Shown here one piece after another: positions 8,101 to 16,452 of a stretch of 64,000 nucleotides of DNA (position 1 is the first letter of the stretch; every line of letters begins with the position of its first letter). Origin of the DNA: a virus. The notes under the pieces are model-generated. The model was not told the origin of the DNA and did not search any database. It worked only from the letters and a program-made list of their open reading frames with translations. The position numbers and the translations under genes are program-made. The stretch lies in the IMG/VR virus record IMGVR_UViG_3300029882_000268, positions 26,119-90,118 of that record. The stretch is one strand, 5' to 3'.

Positions 8101-8704
8101 TTAAATTTGCGGGCAGTGCGGCAAAGAATGATACCGCAAGCTCGGCTCCACCATTGCCTCCCACGGTCCAACCCGAGTTACTAAGAGTTGCTGCCGTGGT
8201 TTGAATTTGATAGGCACTACAACCGACACCATAATCGTATCGGTTTTCGGGATTGGGATATGCTGGGTTCCATGGTGAACTCGCACCGACAGTTGGATAG
8301 GATGCCCCCGAATATGATTGTGTTGTAAAAAGCACCAATTCATTATCCACAGTCGGAGTCAAGCTGATGGCATACGCAGAGGAATACCAATAGCCAGAAT
8401 TGGTTTGATCGAGGGCGGACGTTGCGGCTACCCCGCTAAATTCCCAAATTGTACCGAACGTAGCGGGAAAACTTACGGTGTTCGACCCCGCCTTGCAATT
8501 CATGGCGTAGAAAATAGAGGCTGAACCAGACTGAATCGCCAAATCCCATGTGTTCCCTTGACCGTCTGATACACCGCTGGTGATACCCCCTGTGTAGGAT
8601 ATAAAAATGAGAAGATCACCAACAGTGTTGTTGCTTCCGTAGGTAAGACTTGAAGCTTGGGAACCGCCAGTTGTGCTCGTGTACTGTACCTCTGCGATTG
8701 ACAT
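8066..8704 (-). CDS. Beta-rich fibre protein, paralogue of the 61.6-kb gene
   Basis: 212 residues of a secreted-type beta domain: STTGGSQASSLTYGSNNTVG, GDLLIFISYTGGITSGVSDGQ, NTWDLAIQSGSASIFYAMNC, IWEFSGVAATSALDQTNSG. The same order (GNMLVAFAVAVG, ISDNIGNTY, GLYEFSGVSSATLDK) occurs in the product of 61637-62302, so the two are paralogues. I know this pattern from large extracellular proteins of soil bacteria. Here it is probably a fibre or receptor-binding component. The C-terminus overlaps the convergent homing endonuclease by 35 nt. Confidence 0.7.
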   Translation of the reverse strand: MSIAEVQYTSTTGGSQASSLTYGSNNTVGDLLIFISYTGGITSGVSDGQGNTWDLAIQSGSASIFYAMNCKAGSNTVSFPATFGTIWEFSGVAATSALDQTNSGYWYSSAYAISLTPTVDNELVLFTTQSYSGASYPTVGASSPWNPAYPNPENRYDYGVGCSAYQIQTTAATLSNSGWTVGGNGGAELAVSFFAALPANLIMPMGSMGVVC

Positions 8705-8716
8705 TATGCCGTCCCC

Positions 8717-9307
8717 TTATGCGTAGAAGAATAGTACATCGGAAGTTGCCGACGTGGAACCCGTTCGGGTCGTGGTGCAAGCAATGGTGATGCCCGTGCT
8801 CATAGCGATACCGAGATCAATCGCCTGAACTAGCCCAGCACCGTTCGTGCCTGATGCTGGAGCGGGGACAGGAATCACAAAGTCTGGAGTCGTAGTACCT
8901 ACTGTGACGTTCGTGCTGAGCTTGTTGAAGACCTGAACGTAACAAAGGGCCGACCCGTTGTTCATGATTGTCCAGCCGTAAATTTGCCCGGCCGAACCCT
9001 TAACCTGCTCTTTAGTGCTCGTTAATGAAGCAGAGTAGGGTAGACCCATACCACCCGAGGTTTCCGGGACTTGCTGCACAGCAACAGTTGCGGCAATACT
9101 CACGGGTTGAGTTGTCTGCCAGAAAGTTCCTGTGACTGCAACGGAGCCCGAGACGGCAACCGTCCACGATCCTGATTGTGTGACCGCGACCGTACCTGAT
9201 ACAGAAATGGCGTTCTCAACGTTGACGCCTATATTGCCTGAGCCGTCCTGATTGGTCGCGAGGGCGAATACGCCGCCTGCTTCGAGAATGATTGTGCTGA
9301 GTGACAT
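8717..9307 (-). CDS. Fibre or baseplate-wedge-like virion protein with SGSWTV repeats
   Basis: 196 residues. The N-terminal half has short imperfect beta repeats (NAISVSGTVAVTQSGSWTVA, VSGSVAVTGTFWQTTQPVSI) seen in many phage structural proteins of unassigned role; the C-terminal half (AGQIYGWTIMNNGSALCYVQ, VFNKLSTNVTVGT) looks like a compact beta domain. It is separated by 13 nt from the next minus-strand gene and belongs to the same operon. A tail or fibre role is inferred. Confidence 0.7.
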   Translation of the reverse strand: MSLSTIILEAGGVFALATNQDGSGNIGVNVENAISVSGTVAVTQSGSWTVAVSGSVAVTGTFWQTTQPVSIAATVAVQQVPETSGGMGLPYSASLTSTKEQVKGSAGQIYGWTIMNNGSALCYVQVFNKLSTNVTVGTTTPDFVIPVPAPASGTNGAGLVQAIDLGIAMSTGITIACTTTRTGSTSATSDVLFFYA

Positions 9308-9424
9308 GATGGACTCCTTACTGAAGTGACCCGTAAGCAGTGAATTAGTAACTCAGGAGGAATTTCCCAATGGGATTGGGTTATCGGGGAAATTTCACTT
9401 GCGATTTTCTAAGCCGCAGAAAAT

Positions 9425-9450
9425 AAAGCCTCAGTTTTATCCGAGGCTTT
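9425..9450 (-). terminator. Rho-independent terminator
   Basis: Minus-strand AAAGCCTCGG loop CTGAGGCTTT hairpin followed by ATTTTC, 22 nt past the stop of the small gene at 9473-9670. Confidence 0.75.
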
Positions 9451-9472
9451 GAATTTCACGACGTTGTTGAGA

Positions 9473-9670
9473 TTATGAAATCAGCTTTGGGTAGCTTTTC
9501 GAGCCTCGATAGAGAGCGCACGCTTTTATCAACAGAGCGTTGACTTCCTCAGAGACGGGCTCGTAGTGGGTGTCCCAGTAACCCAGTCCATAGCCTCTCC
9601 AGCACAGCAGACTGATGGTGTGGCTTAGCTTGGGGCGACCGCATTTGACACACCGGGGCTCAAAGACCAT
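9473..9670 (-). CDS. Small cysteine-containing hypothetical protein
   Basis: 65 residues: CVKCGRPKLSHTISLLCW near the N-terminus suggests one zinc knuckle. The ATG is preceded by GGTATAATGGGGG, so a -10-like TATAAT lies only a few bases upstream and the transcript would be nearly leaderless. A terminator follows the stop. Function unknown; divergent from the gene starting at 9702. Confidence 0.55.
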   Translation of the reverse strand: MVFEPRCVKCGRPKLSHTISLLCWRGYGLGYWDTHYEPVSEEVNALLIKACALYRGSKSYPKLIS

Positions 9671-9701
9671 CCCCCATTATACCACTACTCAAATCTTTAG
9701 T

Positions 9702-10238
9702 ATGGCGACACCTCCAGCGAAAATTCTAGCAGTGCAGATGCAGACCCCAGAGGTTATCCAACTGCCTACAGGCGGCGGGACGGAACAAACTGGATACCGA
9801 TGCATCCTCGCCGTCTCTTCCATCTTAGCTAAAGTTCAAACCACAGTCCTATTTGGCCGCGACCTGTACGGCATTGGTCTGATGAGCAACTTTCCTGAAG
9901 AACAAATCTTCCCGCGTTTCGTGAATTCGTTCAAGGACAGACCGTGGAAGTGGGCGCAGTTGAACGCGATTCCCAATCCCGCCGTCCCATACCCACAGCA
10001 GCTTCCTCCCGCGCAGCCTCCCGTCGCCACGGGTGTCATCACCGTTCTGAACTCCGGTTGGGATGCCATGTTCGGGTACTGGATCGAGTTCAAGGGCAAC
10101 TACTGGCTGCATTTTCCCCTGTTTAAGGATTGGGCGAGCCTCGTTATTCGTGACGGCCCAAACTACAAAGGGTTCCAGCCATCCGTGGGCTCAGGACGAG
10201 GCGGCTCGGGGTCTGGATCGGGAAATTGTAATTGCTAG
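9702..10238 (+). CDS. Hypothetical protein with Pro-rich middle and Gly/Ser tail
   Basis: 178 residues from the ATG at 9702 (MATPPAKILAVQMQTPEVI); an upstream in-frame ATG would overlap the divergent gene. The middle holds PYPQQLPPAQPPVATGVITV, then an aromatic domain (GWDAMFGYWIEFKGNYWLHF), and the tail is GSGRGGSGSGSGNCNC. No Shine-Dalgarno box is clear. A hairpin follows the stop. The family is not recognised; a flexible Gly/Ser tail ending in two cysteines is unusual. Confidence 0.6.
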   Translation: MATPPAKILAVQMQTPEVIQLPTGGGTEQTGYRCILAVSSILAKVQTTVLFGRDLYGIGLMSNFPEEQIFPRFVNSFKDRPWKWAQLNAIPNPAVPYPQQLPPAQPPVATGVITVLNSGWDAMFGYWIEFKGNYWLHFPLFKDWASLVIRDGPNYKGFQPSVGSGRGGSGSGSGNCNC

Positions 10239-10242
10239 AAAA

Positions 10243-10270
10243 TGAAGGGGCCGCTTTTAGGCGACCCCTT
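10243..10270 (+). terminator. Hairpin terminator (weak)
   Basis: AAGGGGCCGC, loop TTTTA, GGCGACCCCTT with one mismatch, directly after the stop at 10238. The T tract is poor. It could serve both convergent genes. Confidence 0.5.
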
Positions 10271-10295
10271 TGGTGATGCACTCGGTTGAGATTGA

Positions 10296-10610
10296 TTACT
10301 CGTCGTCGCCAAATACGGCGCGACTAATTTCGTCGGGGCCGTAAAAGGCTTTCTTTCGCGGAGGGTAGACACATACGCCCCATGGTGTCATACTTCCACT
10401 GAGGATCGTATCTGGGTGAGACCCCGTGCCGGGTAAAATAAAGGCCCCGAAATGGGCGTACCAATCACCCTCGGGTACATCGGGGTTGCTGGCTCTCCAC
10501 TCGACAAACTTGGCAACATCCGCATCAGTGGCTTTCGAGGCACGCCTCTCCTCTAGAATTCGTTGGTGGAATTTCTTCCGATCAATTGAATTCCAATTGA
10601 TTTTCGGCAT
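10296..10610 (-). CDS. Hypothetical protein ending FGDDE
   Basis: 104 residues, no known family. N-terminal helix is basic (DRKKFHQRILEERRASKATD), followed by WYAHFGAFILPGTGSHPDTI. The last residues, ISRAVFGDDE, match the tail of the scaffold-like protein at 10923-13121 (IATALFGDDE). The genes are close and on the same strand, which suggests a shared C-terminal peptide with a common binding partner or processing step. Confidence 0.65.
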   Translation of the reverse strand: MPKINWNSIDRKKFHQRILEERRASKATDADVAKFVEWRASNPDVPEGDWYAHFGAFILPGTGSHPDTILSGSMTPWGVCVYPPRKKAFYGPDEISRAVFGDDE

Positions 10611-10618
10611 GAGGAGTT

Positions 10619-10813
10619 CTAGACCCCGAAGATCAATCGGTCGAGTTCTGCGTACACGGAGTTCTGCTCTGGCGAGCCCTCGGTAGTAGCCGCAAGACGA
10701 TCATATAGGTCGGTAATTTGCTTCTGCAAAGGAGCAGAAGCGGGAGCACTTGAAGACGTTCGTCCCATCGCTGTTCCAGCCGCAGGGGACATCAACATCG
10801 TTGTCTTGTCCAT
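10619..10813 (-). CDS. Small hypothetical protein with own promoter
   Basis: 64 residues from the ATG at 10811-10813 (MDKTTMLMSPAAGTAMG); AAGGTGGAG precedes it. The second half is helical (LQKQITDLYDRLAATTEGSP) and ends ELDRLIFGV, loosely like the FGDDE tails of its neighbours. CAGTATTAAG lies about 25 nt upstream as a -10-like element, just after the terminator of the scaffold-like gene. Confidence 0.6.
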   Translation of the reverse strand: MDKTTMLMSPAAGTAMGRTSSSAPASAPLQKQITDLYDRLAATTEGSPEQNSVYAELDRLIFGV

Positions 10814-10869
10814 AATCTCCACCTTATTTATCTTAATACTGCTTTTCCTTCTTGTCTAGTCTAAAATTG

Positions 10870-10905
10870 AAAAGGGGCAAGGGTTGTGTAAACCCCTGCC
10901 CCTTC
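10870..10905 (-). terminator. Rho-independent terminator after the scaffold-like gene
   Basis: Minus-strand AAGGGGCAgGGGTT, loop tacac, AACCCtTGCCCCTT followed by TTCAATTTT: a long stem with one bulge, about 18 nt past the stop at 10923. Confidence 0.85.
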
Positions 10906-10922
10906 AATCATGTTGCAAAGGA

Positions 10923-13121
10923 TTACTCGTCGTCGCCGAACAGCGCAGTGGCGATGTCAACGGGCTTCGGTGAGGCTACGACCGGGCGGACACGCTTGAT
11001 GCTGCCCTTCGGGTCTGCCTTGGCTGCGGTTTTTGCGGCTGCGGACTTCGGAGACTGCAACTGAGGAACCGCATCCTGAGGAGTGCGCTTTGCGCCCTGC
11101 TCTTCAGGCTTGATATCCTTCATTGCTTCCACGAAGAGGTCCTCGTCGTGGTCAGACTCGTTGTCGCGGTCTTCCGCACCGGCCTCGTTCTGCTTCAGCT
11201 TGTTGGCAACTTCGCCAGTAAACGATTCCAGAACGTCAAAGCCTTCAACGTTCATTGCAACCTTCTCTTCGGAAGCAATGAGGCTGTAAAGTGGATCGGC
11301 GTCAGAGCCCTGCATATCGAAATAGCTCTCGATACTGGCTACCTGCATACCGCTGTCGTCAAGCACAGATTCCATGCCTGCGGCAGATGTTGGGGCGAAG
11401 AAGCTGTCGCCGTCATCGGCTGCCTGATGCTCGTCGCCTTCGTTGGCAAGTGACGCGGCTTTGTCTTCCATCTCGTCCTGATCGAACACAGACGAAAGGT
11501 CAAGCTCTTCCTCGGAAGGCTCACCCTCTTCAAGAGCGAGAGGAACTTCCTCTTCGTTCTCTTCAAGGATTTCCTGCTCAAGGGCCTTGACAGCCTCGTT
11601 GACTTCCTCGATCTTTTCCTGAACGACCATCTTCTTCTCGTCGGTCAGAATTGCGCCTGCTTCGTCAGCGGGAGCTTCTGCATCCATCGGAGGAGCGTCC
11701 AGCCCTGCATCGCCTGCGGGAGCGGCCATATCCATCGGTGGGGCATCGCCTGCGGGTGCGTCAATCGGCGCATCCATTGGCGGCTCATCGGCCTTCTTTG
11801 CCTTGGCAGCAACGGCTTTGGCAGAGGCGCACTTGCATTCGCCTTTGCACTTGTCGCACTTCTTCTCAGCAGCCTTCTTGTCGGAAGCGGACTTGCAGCT
11901 ATCGCAGCCAGCACACTTCTCGCCGTCCTTGCACTTCGCGTTCTTCGCGGATGCGGACTTGCCGTCGCTGAGGTTCACGGTCTGACCCGGCTTCTCACCA
12001 GCGTCGGGACGTTCGGCAGCCTTAGCTGCGTCCATTTCCTTCGGCTCGGAGTGAGTGCCGCCGCCGCATCCACGACCGTCGTTGTACGTATCGGTCTGCG
12101 GACCAGCGTCCTTGCGGTCATCGGCCTTCTTCGAGGTAGCCGACTTCGCGTCACCCTTGATTTCCTTTTCGACAGCCGAACGCTCGGACTTCAGAACGGA
12201 CGGGTCCTCAAGGAGATCATTGAGTTCGACTTTGTGGACTTCTTTGAATTGTTCGGCGACCTTGGAGTAGTGGGCGTTGATCGCGGTTTGACGGAGGGCA
12301 GCAACGAGAGCTTTGGTGTCGTTACCTTGGAGCAGCGAAGAGGCGAATGCCTGACGCTTTTCGACGGGGGCACCCGGAAGCATCGTATTGGCGATTGTAT
12401 ACGCCGCAGCGGTGCGAACCTGTGCTTCCCTCTTGATCGTCTCGCGCTTCGTTTTCAGTTCTGCAAGCTTCTCTTTCAAGTTCGAGGGCTTGGTAGCTGT
12501 AGGAGTTGCCATGGTTGAGCCTTCCTTTTTCATCTCGGGAGAGGCAGAATTGCCCCTCTTTTGAGAGGTTTGATAGTTATTTTTCTTGTTTACTGCGGAT
12601 TTTGCGCTCGCCATAGGAGGTTCCAAGGCAGGTGCAGGTGCTTCTGGTGGGGCTGCTGGTGCGTCTAGTGCCGCATCTGGGGCTGGGGCGGCTTCTGGAG
12701 CCACGTCGCCCGCTGGTGCTGCTAAAGCGTCGGGAGCAGGGGGTGGAGCTAGGGGATCGCCCAACGGGGCTCCCATATCTGGACCTACGCCCATACCCGG
12801 CTCGACGGCATCGCCGCCAGCGATATTGGCGATTTCTGAGTCGAGGCCGTCCAACTGGGACCGAATGCCTTCCGACCACTGTCCGCCCTTCAGTTTCTCC
12901 CATTCGGAGATAAACTGAACGCCTTCGCGCATCGTGCGAATCTCTTCTTCAAGCTCTTCGCGCTTCGCGGTGAGGAGGTCAAATTCGGGGGTCGCGGGAA
13001 GATCGGAGGGGATACCGGAGTCCAGACCCATGATCTGGTCGTCAATAGCGTCTAAATCCGCCTGTTTGCGGCTGAGTGCCGCTTTTGCGGCTGCGAGCTT
13101 CGATTTCGTTTGGTTTGCCAT
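10923..13121 (-). CDS. Large acidic scaffold-like head protein with internal start
   Basis: 732 residues, low-complexity and acidic. An N-terminal coiled coil (KLAAAKAALSRKQADLDAID) is followed by an Ala/Pro/Asp linker, a helical region (about 205-320), a Cys-rich cluster (CAGCDSCKSASDKKAAEKKC, then CDKCKGECKC) likely to bind metal, and an acidic tail with EEEVPLALEEGEPSEEELDL. It ends LFGDDE. Its ATG overlaps the stop of the protease gene (13121), the usual protease-scaffold pairing. A strong AAGGAAGG sits before an in-frame ATG at 12510-12512, so a nested 529-residue product may also be made. Scaffold or core role is inferred from composition and context. Confidence 0.6.
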   Translation of the reverse strand: MANQTKSKLAAAKAALSRKQADLDAIDDQIMGLDSGIPSDLPATPEFDLLTAKREELEEEIRTMREGVQFISEWEKLKGGQWSEGIRSQLDGLDSEIANIAGGDAVEPGMGVGPDMGAPLGDPLAPPPAPDALAAPAGDVAPEAAPAPDAALDAPAAPPEAPAPALEPPMASAKSAVNKKNNYQTSQKRGNSASPEMKKEGSTMATPTATKPSNLKEKLAELKTKRETIKREAQVRTAAAYTIANTMLPGAPVEKRQAFASSLLQGNDTKALVAALRQTAINAHYSKVAEQFKEVHKVELNDLLEDPSVLKSERSAVEKEIKGDAKSATSKKADDRKDAGPQTDTYNDGRGCGGGTHSEPKEMDAAKAAERPDAGEKPGQTVNLSDGKSASAKNAKCKDGEKCAGCDSCKSASDKKAAEKKCDKCKGECKCASAKAVAAKAKKADEPPMDAPIDAPAGDAPPMDMAAPAGDAGLDAPPMDAEAPADEAGAILTDEKKMVVQEKIEEVNEAVKALEQEILEENEEEVPLALEEGEPSEEELDLSSVFDQDEMEDKAASLANEGDEHQAADDGDSFFAPTSAAGMESVLDDSGMQVASIESYFDMQGSDADPLYSLIASEEKVAMNVEGFDVLESFTGEVANKLKQNEAGAEDRDNESDHDEDLFVEAMKDIKPEEQGAKRTPQDAVPQLQSPKSAAAKTAAKADPKGSIKRVRPVVASPKPVDIATALFGDDE

Positions 13122-14023
13122 TAGCGTATTAGTCTCCCGTGCAGGTCCGCGTTCATTAAAGCATCACCTAAATCAAGGGTTTCGAATTCATCATTTCCAC
13201 TGGCAATTTTTGCTATCTTCCCAGCGGTCGATGACTTGGTGTACTTGGTGCGTGGTCCGACCCACTCTTCAGCCACGGTATTGCGCTTCGCGGCACCCGG
13301 GAAAGCCGGGGTAGCAACCCACGACGCTTCCACGAACTTCACGCCGCCGTTAGCCATTGTCTTGTGTCCGCAAAGCTCAGCCACGCGGCGAGCAATGCCG
13401 TCGTCGTCCGTAAGGAACATGCCCTTCTGGTACGACAGGTGGTTGCAGTAGGTGTTTTGATCGGTTACGCGAGCACCGCAATAGCTGCAAATAACGAGGT
13501 CCGTCACGCAGCCCATTGAAAGGTACTTGACCTTCTCGCTGCGAATGTCATTGATGAGCTTCTCGTGTCCGAGGTCCGTGGCAACAAGGATATCGCAGAA
13601 ATAGACCCACACGGAGCCGTCACCATTGAGCTTGATCTTGCGGAGGATGGCGTCGAGGATGTGCCCCTTCGCGTACTTGGAATTCTGGAAGTGCTCTACG
13701 AAGTTGAAGGCACCAACAAAACTACTGTGGCTGAGCTTCAGAACTTCATTCGTCCATGCGTCGTCGTTGTTGTTGACGAGGTGAGCGCATTCCGGCTTGA
13801 TGAGGTAATCGTAGGGGTCGGCCTCGACCATAACGCTCGCCATAATGGTGCAGTGCGACAACAGGTATTTCGATGTGTCGGCGGACTTGCGGAAGGTTTG
13901 CGCGGCGGCTGTACCCGAGGCGGACTTCTGCCCAAACACGTGCTTTCCGTGCAGCTTGATCCAGTCCTCGGGGGCGATGACTGGTTCCTGCAAAGCGGCA
14001 TTTGCTATCTTCGTAAAGGGCAT
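13121..14023 (-). CDS. Prohead maturation protease with zinc-ribbon insert
   Basis: 300 residues from the ATG at 14021-14023 (MPFTKIANAALQEPVIAPED), preceded by AGGAACTCT. The order FVEHFQNSKYAKGHILDAIL, WVYFCDILVATDLGHEKLIN, KVKYLSMGC parallels prohead proteases of large myoviruses, where the Ser of an LSxG motif is the nucleophile. Right after it comes CSYCGARVTDQNTYCNHL and a later LCGH, a zinc-ribbon-like insert, then FVEASWVATPAFPGAAKRN. It should cleave scaffold and capsid precursors inside the prohead. Next to the scaffold-like gene with a stop/start overlap. Catalytic residues are assigned by analogy. Confidence 0.7.
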   Translation of the reverse strand: MPFTKIANAALQEPVIAPEDWIKLHGKHVFGQKSASGTAAAQTFRKSADTSKYLLSHCTIMASVMVEADPYDYLIKPECAHLVNNNDDAWTNEVLKLSHSSFVGAFNFVEHFQNSKYAKGHILDAILRKIKLNGDGSVWVYFCDILVATDLGHEKLINDIRSEKVKYLSMGCVTDLVICSYCGARVTDQNTYCNHLSYQKGMFLTDDDGIARRVAELCGHKTMANGGVKFVEASWVATPAFPGAAKRNTVAEEWVGPRTKYTKSSTAGKIAKIASGNDEFETLDLGDALMNADLHGRLIR

Positions 14024-14049
14024 AGAGTTCCTATTTAAGAGGGCTGTAG

Positions 14050-15705
14050 TTAGTAAAAGCTCCCGCAGGTAAGGCATTCCTGCAAGCTTACCCCACCGTC
14101 TGTACCGTCCTCGACGGGTTTCCCCTTCGTACTCTTACAGTTAGGGCACTTCAATCCCTCATAGACTTCAATCGATCCCTGCTTGGAATAGGCCGAAATG
14201 TAGTAGTTCTCAGTGAAAGCTCCACCGACCTCATCCCACAGTTCGTCCATGCTCATACCTGCATCCTGAGCCTCTTGCTGCATGGCGGCGTCCAGCATGA
14301 ACGCATCCTTGGCTTCGGCTTTCATGCTGTCAACTTTGTCCAAGTAAAATTCGTTTGCCTGATCGTCCGAGGCGGCGGTCTTGTCATCTTTCACGCCATC
14401 CATCACGCCTTCCATTACCTCGTCTTGCACCTGTTCATCGAGGTGCCGACGCACATCGTCACGAGGTGGGAGAAACTTCGGCGTCTCGTGAATGCCAACC
14501 AGTGCCGTCTTTGCGGCTGCGGTTTTATCATCTTCGTCATCTTCGATGTCCACGCTTGGGTCGTTCGGGGTGCCGCCCGGAGGCGTGCCCGTGCCATAGG
14601 TCTTGGTGACAGCCGCCTCTTTCGGGGCGGATTTCTTCTTGATTTCTTCCCCAGTCTTCGGGTCGTACAAATGCCAGCCTTCCGGCCAATCATCGGGGAG
14701 AGTTGCTTCGCTTTCTTCCGCAGCGTTGACACCAATCTGATCGCCAACCCCCGCGTTTTCGAGAGTTTTCTGAGCCTGCATCACTTCGTCATCGGAAGGC
14801 TCTGGCGGTGCTTCGGGCTGTTTCCCAGTAGCATTATCGACTTTATTTTCGAACACAGCGTGGGGAGACGGACGAATAGCGCCCGTCTTATCCTGACCGA
14901 GTTGCTTCTTCAAAGCTCTATGAAAATCTTCGGCAGACGCGATATGCTTGAGTTGGTCAACGGGGCACTCCGATTCAACTTTCCCGTTCCTCAGGTACGA
15001 AACGTTCCCAGTCTTGGGATTAAACGAAAGCCGCTCACTGTTCCCCCTGAACCACAACGTAGTTCCGTCCGTAACGTGTCCCCCATAGCGGAACCCACTA
15101 CCTGCGGCAACGGCATTGATCTTCTCTTCGGTAGGCGAAAATTGATCGGACATGGGATCACTCTCCTTGAAGAATGTTGCATCACTGGGATCGACTGGGG
15201 CTGGAGCACTGGGCATCGAGGTGACGTGCGGGTTGTCCTCGTCACTTGAGAATCGACGCGCTTTGCCATTCTTGTACTCTTCGGCGAACTGGCGTAAGTC
15301 GGCGGCGGTCATCTGGGCGCAGCCCTGAATGTCTTGGCTCGAAGGAATCTTAGCGAGCACGTCGAGGGCTGTCAGAGCGCGGTTTAACGCCTCATCATAT
15401 TCAGCGGGCTGAGTCTCTTCGTGCAGTTCCCTGTCTTGCTGTCCCTCTTGCTCTAACTCGCGATAGAAGTCGTCGTCGTTGTCGGCGGTCTTGCCAGTTT
15501 TACCGAGTTCGATGGACAGGAGATCGGCGGGAATACCGTCTTGAAGCGCACCACCCTCATTCTCAGTGGAGCCGCGACCCGCGTAATCCTTGCCGTTTTG
15601 GGTAGAGTAACCGGGGTCAGAGTGGTGCTGATGCTCAGCGTAATCGGGCTCGTTGATTTGTTCAAACCAAGGGTCGAGAGCTTTCTTTCGAAAAAGAGGG
15701 TTCAT
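14050..15705 (-). CDS. Large acidic virion-associated protein beginning MNPLFRKK
   Basis: 551 residues, family not recognised. It starts MNPLFRKKALDPWFEQ, the same opening as the product of 55781-57226 (MNPLFQKKTNDD). The body is acidic and low in complexity; about residues 190-270 read like a small beta domain (GFRYGGHVTDGTTLWFRGN), and the C-terminus has a zinc ribbon (LKCPNCKSTKGK...QECLTCGSFY). Position just upstream of the protease gene suggests an internal head protein. The ATGA overlap with the upstream HNH gene (15702-15705) shows tight coupling. Confidence 0.65.
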   Translation of the reverse strand: MNPLFRKKALDPWFEQINEPDYAEHQHHSDPGYSTQNGKDYAGRGSTENEGGALQDGIPADLLSIELGKTGKTADNDDDFYRELEQEGQQDRELHEETQPAEYDEALNRALTALDVLAKIPSSQDIQGCAQMTAADLRQFAEEYKNGKARRFSSDEDNPHVTSMPSAPAPVDPSDATFFKESDPMSDQFSPTEEKINAVAAGSGFRYGGHVTDGTTLWFRGNSERLSFNPKTGNVSYLRNGKVESECPVDQLKHIASAEDFHRALKKQLGQDKTGAIRPSPHAVFENKVDNATGKQPEAPPEPSDDEVMQAQKTLENAGVGDQIGVNAAEESEATLPDDWPEGWHLYDPKTGEEIKKKSAPKEAAVTKTYGTGTPPGGTPNDPSVDIEDDEDDKTAAAKTALVGIHETPKFLPPRDDVRRHLDEQVQDEVMEGVMDGVKDDKTAASDDQANEFYLDKVDSMKAEAKDAFMLDAAMQQEAQDAGMSMDELWDEVGGAFTENYYISAYSKQGSIEVYEGLKCPNCKSTKGKPVEDGTDGGVSLQECLTCGSFY

Positions 15706-16157
15706 GAAAACTGCTCCAAGTATACAACCGCTTCTTTGAGAAGTTGTAGACTGTCTCTAAAGTGTCCTAAAGCCAAATTACACGTCCTACACAATAGGCC
15801 ACGCACTTGCCCCGTCTCGTGATCGTGGTCAATACAGGACGCCGAATTATTACAAGACGGTAGGTAGCACTTCCCGTCTTGAGCATCCCACATCTCCTTG
15901 TATTGCTCTGGAGTCAATCCGTATTGTTCGACTCTCAAACGAAGTGCGTTTTCTTGTCGCCATTTTCGGCGAGTAGCTCGATACTTGGGCGAGCTTTCTT
16001 TAGCGTAGTTCGTTCGATTCCTTTTGTTAATGCATTCCTTGCAGTAGACGGCAAAGCCATTTCGACGAGGATCGCCGCATCTGTTAAACCTCTTGTGCAA
16101 TTTCCACTTTTTACAACCGTTACACCACTTTTTCGTGCTCGTTATTTTGCGGTTCAT
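15702..16157 (-). CDS. Endonuclease VII-type HNH homing endonuclease
   Basis: 151 residues: WCNGCKKWKLHKRF and YCKECINKRN form the N-terminal zinc knuckles; YGLTPEQYKEMWDAQDGKCY, then CIDHDHETGQVRGLLCRTCN carry the nuclease core with the catalytic DHDH. Length and order fit phage endonuclease VII-like homing enzymes. It overlaps the next gene by 4 nt (ATGA), so it is inserted without breaking the operon. Confidence 0.9.
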   Translation of the reverse strand: MNRKITSTKKWCNGCKKWKLHKRFNRCGDPRRNGFAVYCKECINKRNRTNYAKESSPKYRATRRKWRQENALRLRVEQYGLTPEQYKEMWDAQDGKCYLPSCNNSASCIDHDHETGQVRGLLCRTCNLALGHFRDSLQLLKEAVVYLEQFS

Positions 16158-16195
16158 CCTATTAAAGAGCGCAAAAGCCTAAAAACAAAGCAAAA

Positions 16196-16217
16196 GGGCG
16201 ACTCTTTCGAGTCGCCC
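16196..16217 (-). terminator. Rho-independent terminator after the tRNA
   Basis: Minus-strand GGGCGACT, loop CGAAAG, AGTCGCCC followed by TTTTGCTTTGTTTTT. It lies between the tRNA at 16291-16378 and the HNH gene and would end the tRNA transcript. Confidence 0.85.
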
Positions 16218-16290
16218 CTTCTAATGCCTTCAAACTTTGAAGACACGCCTTGGGAAGATTGTGGACAGACAAGCCCTTGGGAAAACAGAT

Positions 16291-16378
16291 TGGCGGAAAG
16301 CACCGGGGTTGAACCGGGCAGGTTACCCTGCTACACCTTCCCAAGGCGCATCTATTAACCGCAATAGCACTGCTTTCC
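16291..16378 (-). tRNA. Class II tRNA-like gene, anticodon loop reads GGG
   Basis: 88 nt with encoded CCA. Acceptor stem GGAAAGC / GCTTTCC with G73; anticodon stem GCGCC / GGTGT around the loop TTGGGAA (U33, anticodon GGG); a long variable arm GCAGG-GTAA-CCTGC; T arm with TTCAACC. A GGG anticodon decodes the Pro codon CCC, but the long variable arm and G73 are serine-tRNA features. The D arm is irregular. A GAGTATTATG element lies about 25 nt upstream and a terminator downstream, so it is a separate transcription unit. Identity uncertain: Pro by anticodon, Ser by body. Confidence 0.7.
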
Positions 16379-16452
16379 GCAGATACGCCTTGTCCGTCTT
16401 ATTCATAATACTCAGCTTTTGGAGAAAAGTCCAGACCGTTCTCCAGAATTCG

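Noticed and set aside
9360-9423. 17-codon plus-strand ORF after AGGAGG
   Set aside because: Good Shine-Dalgarno, but it lies in an inverted repeat in the leader of a minus-strand gene and has no other support.
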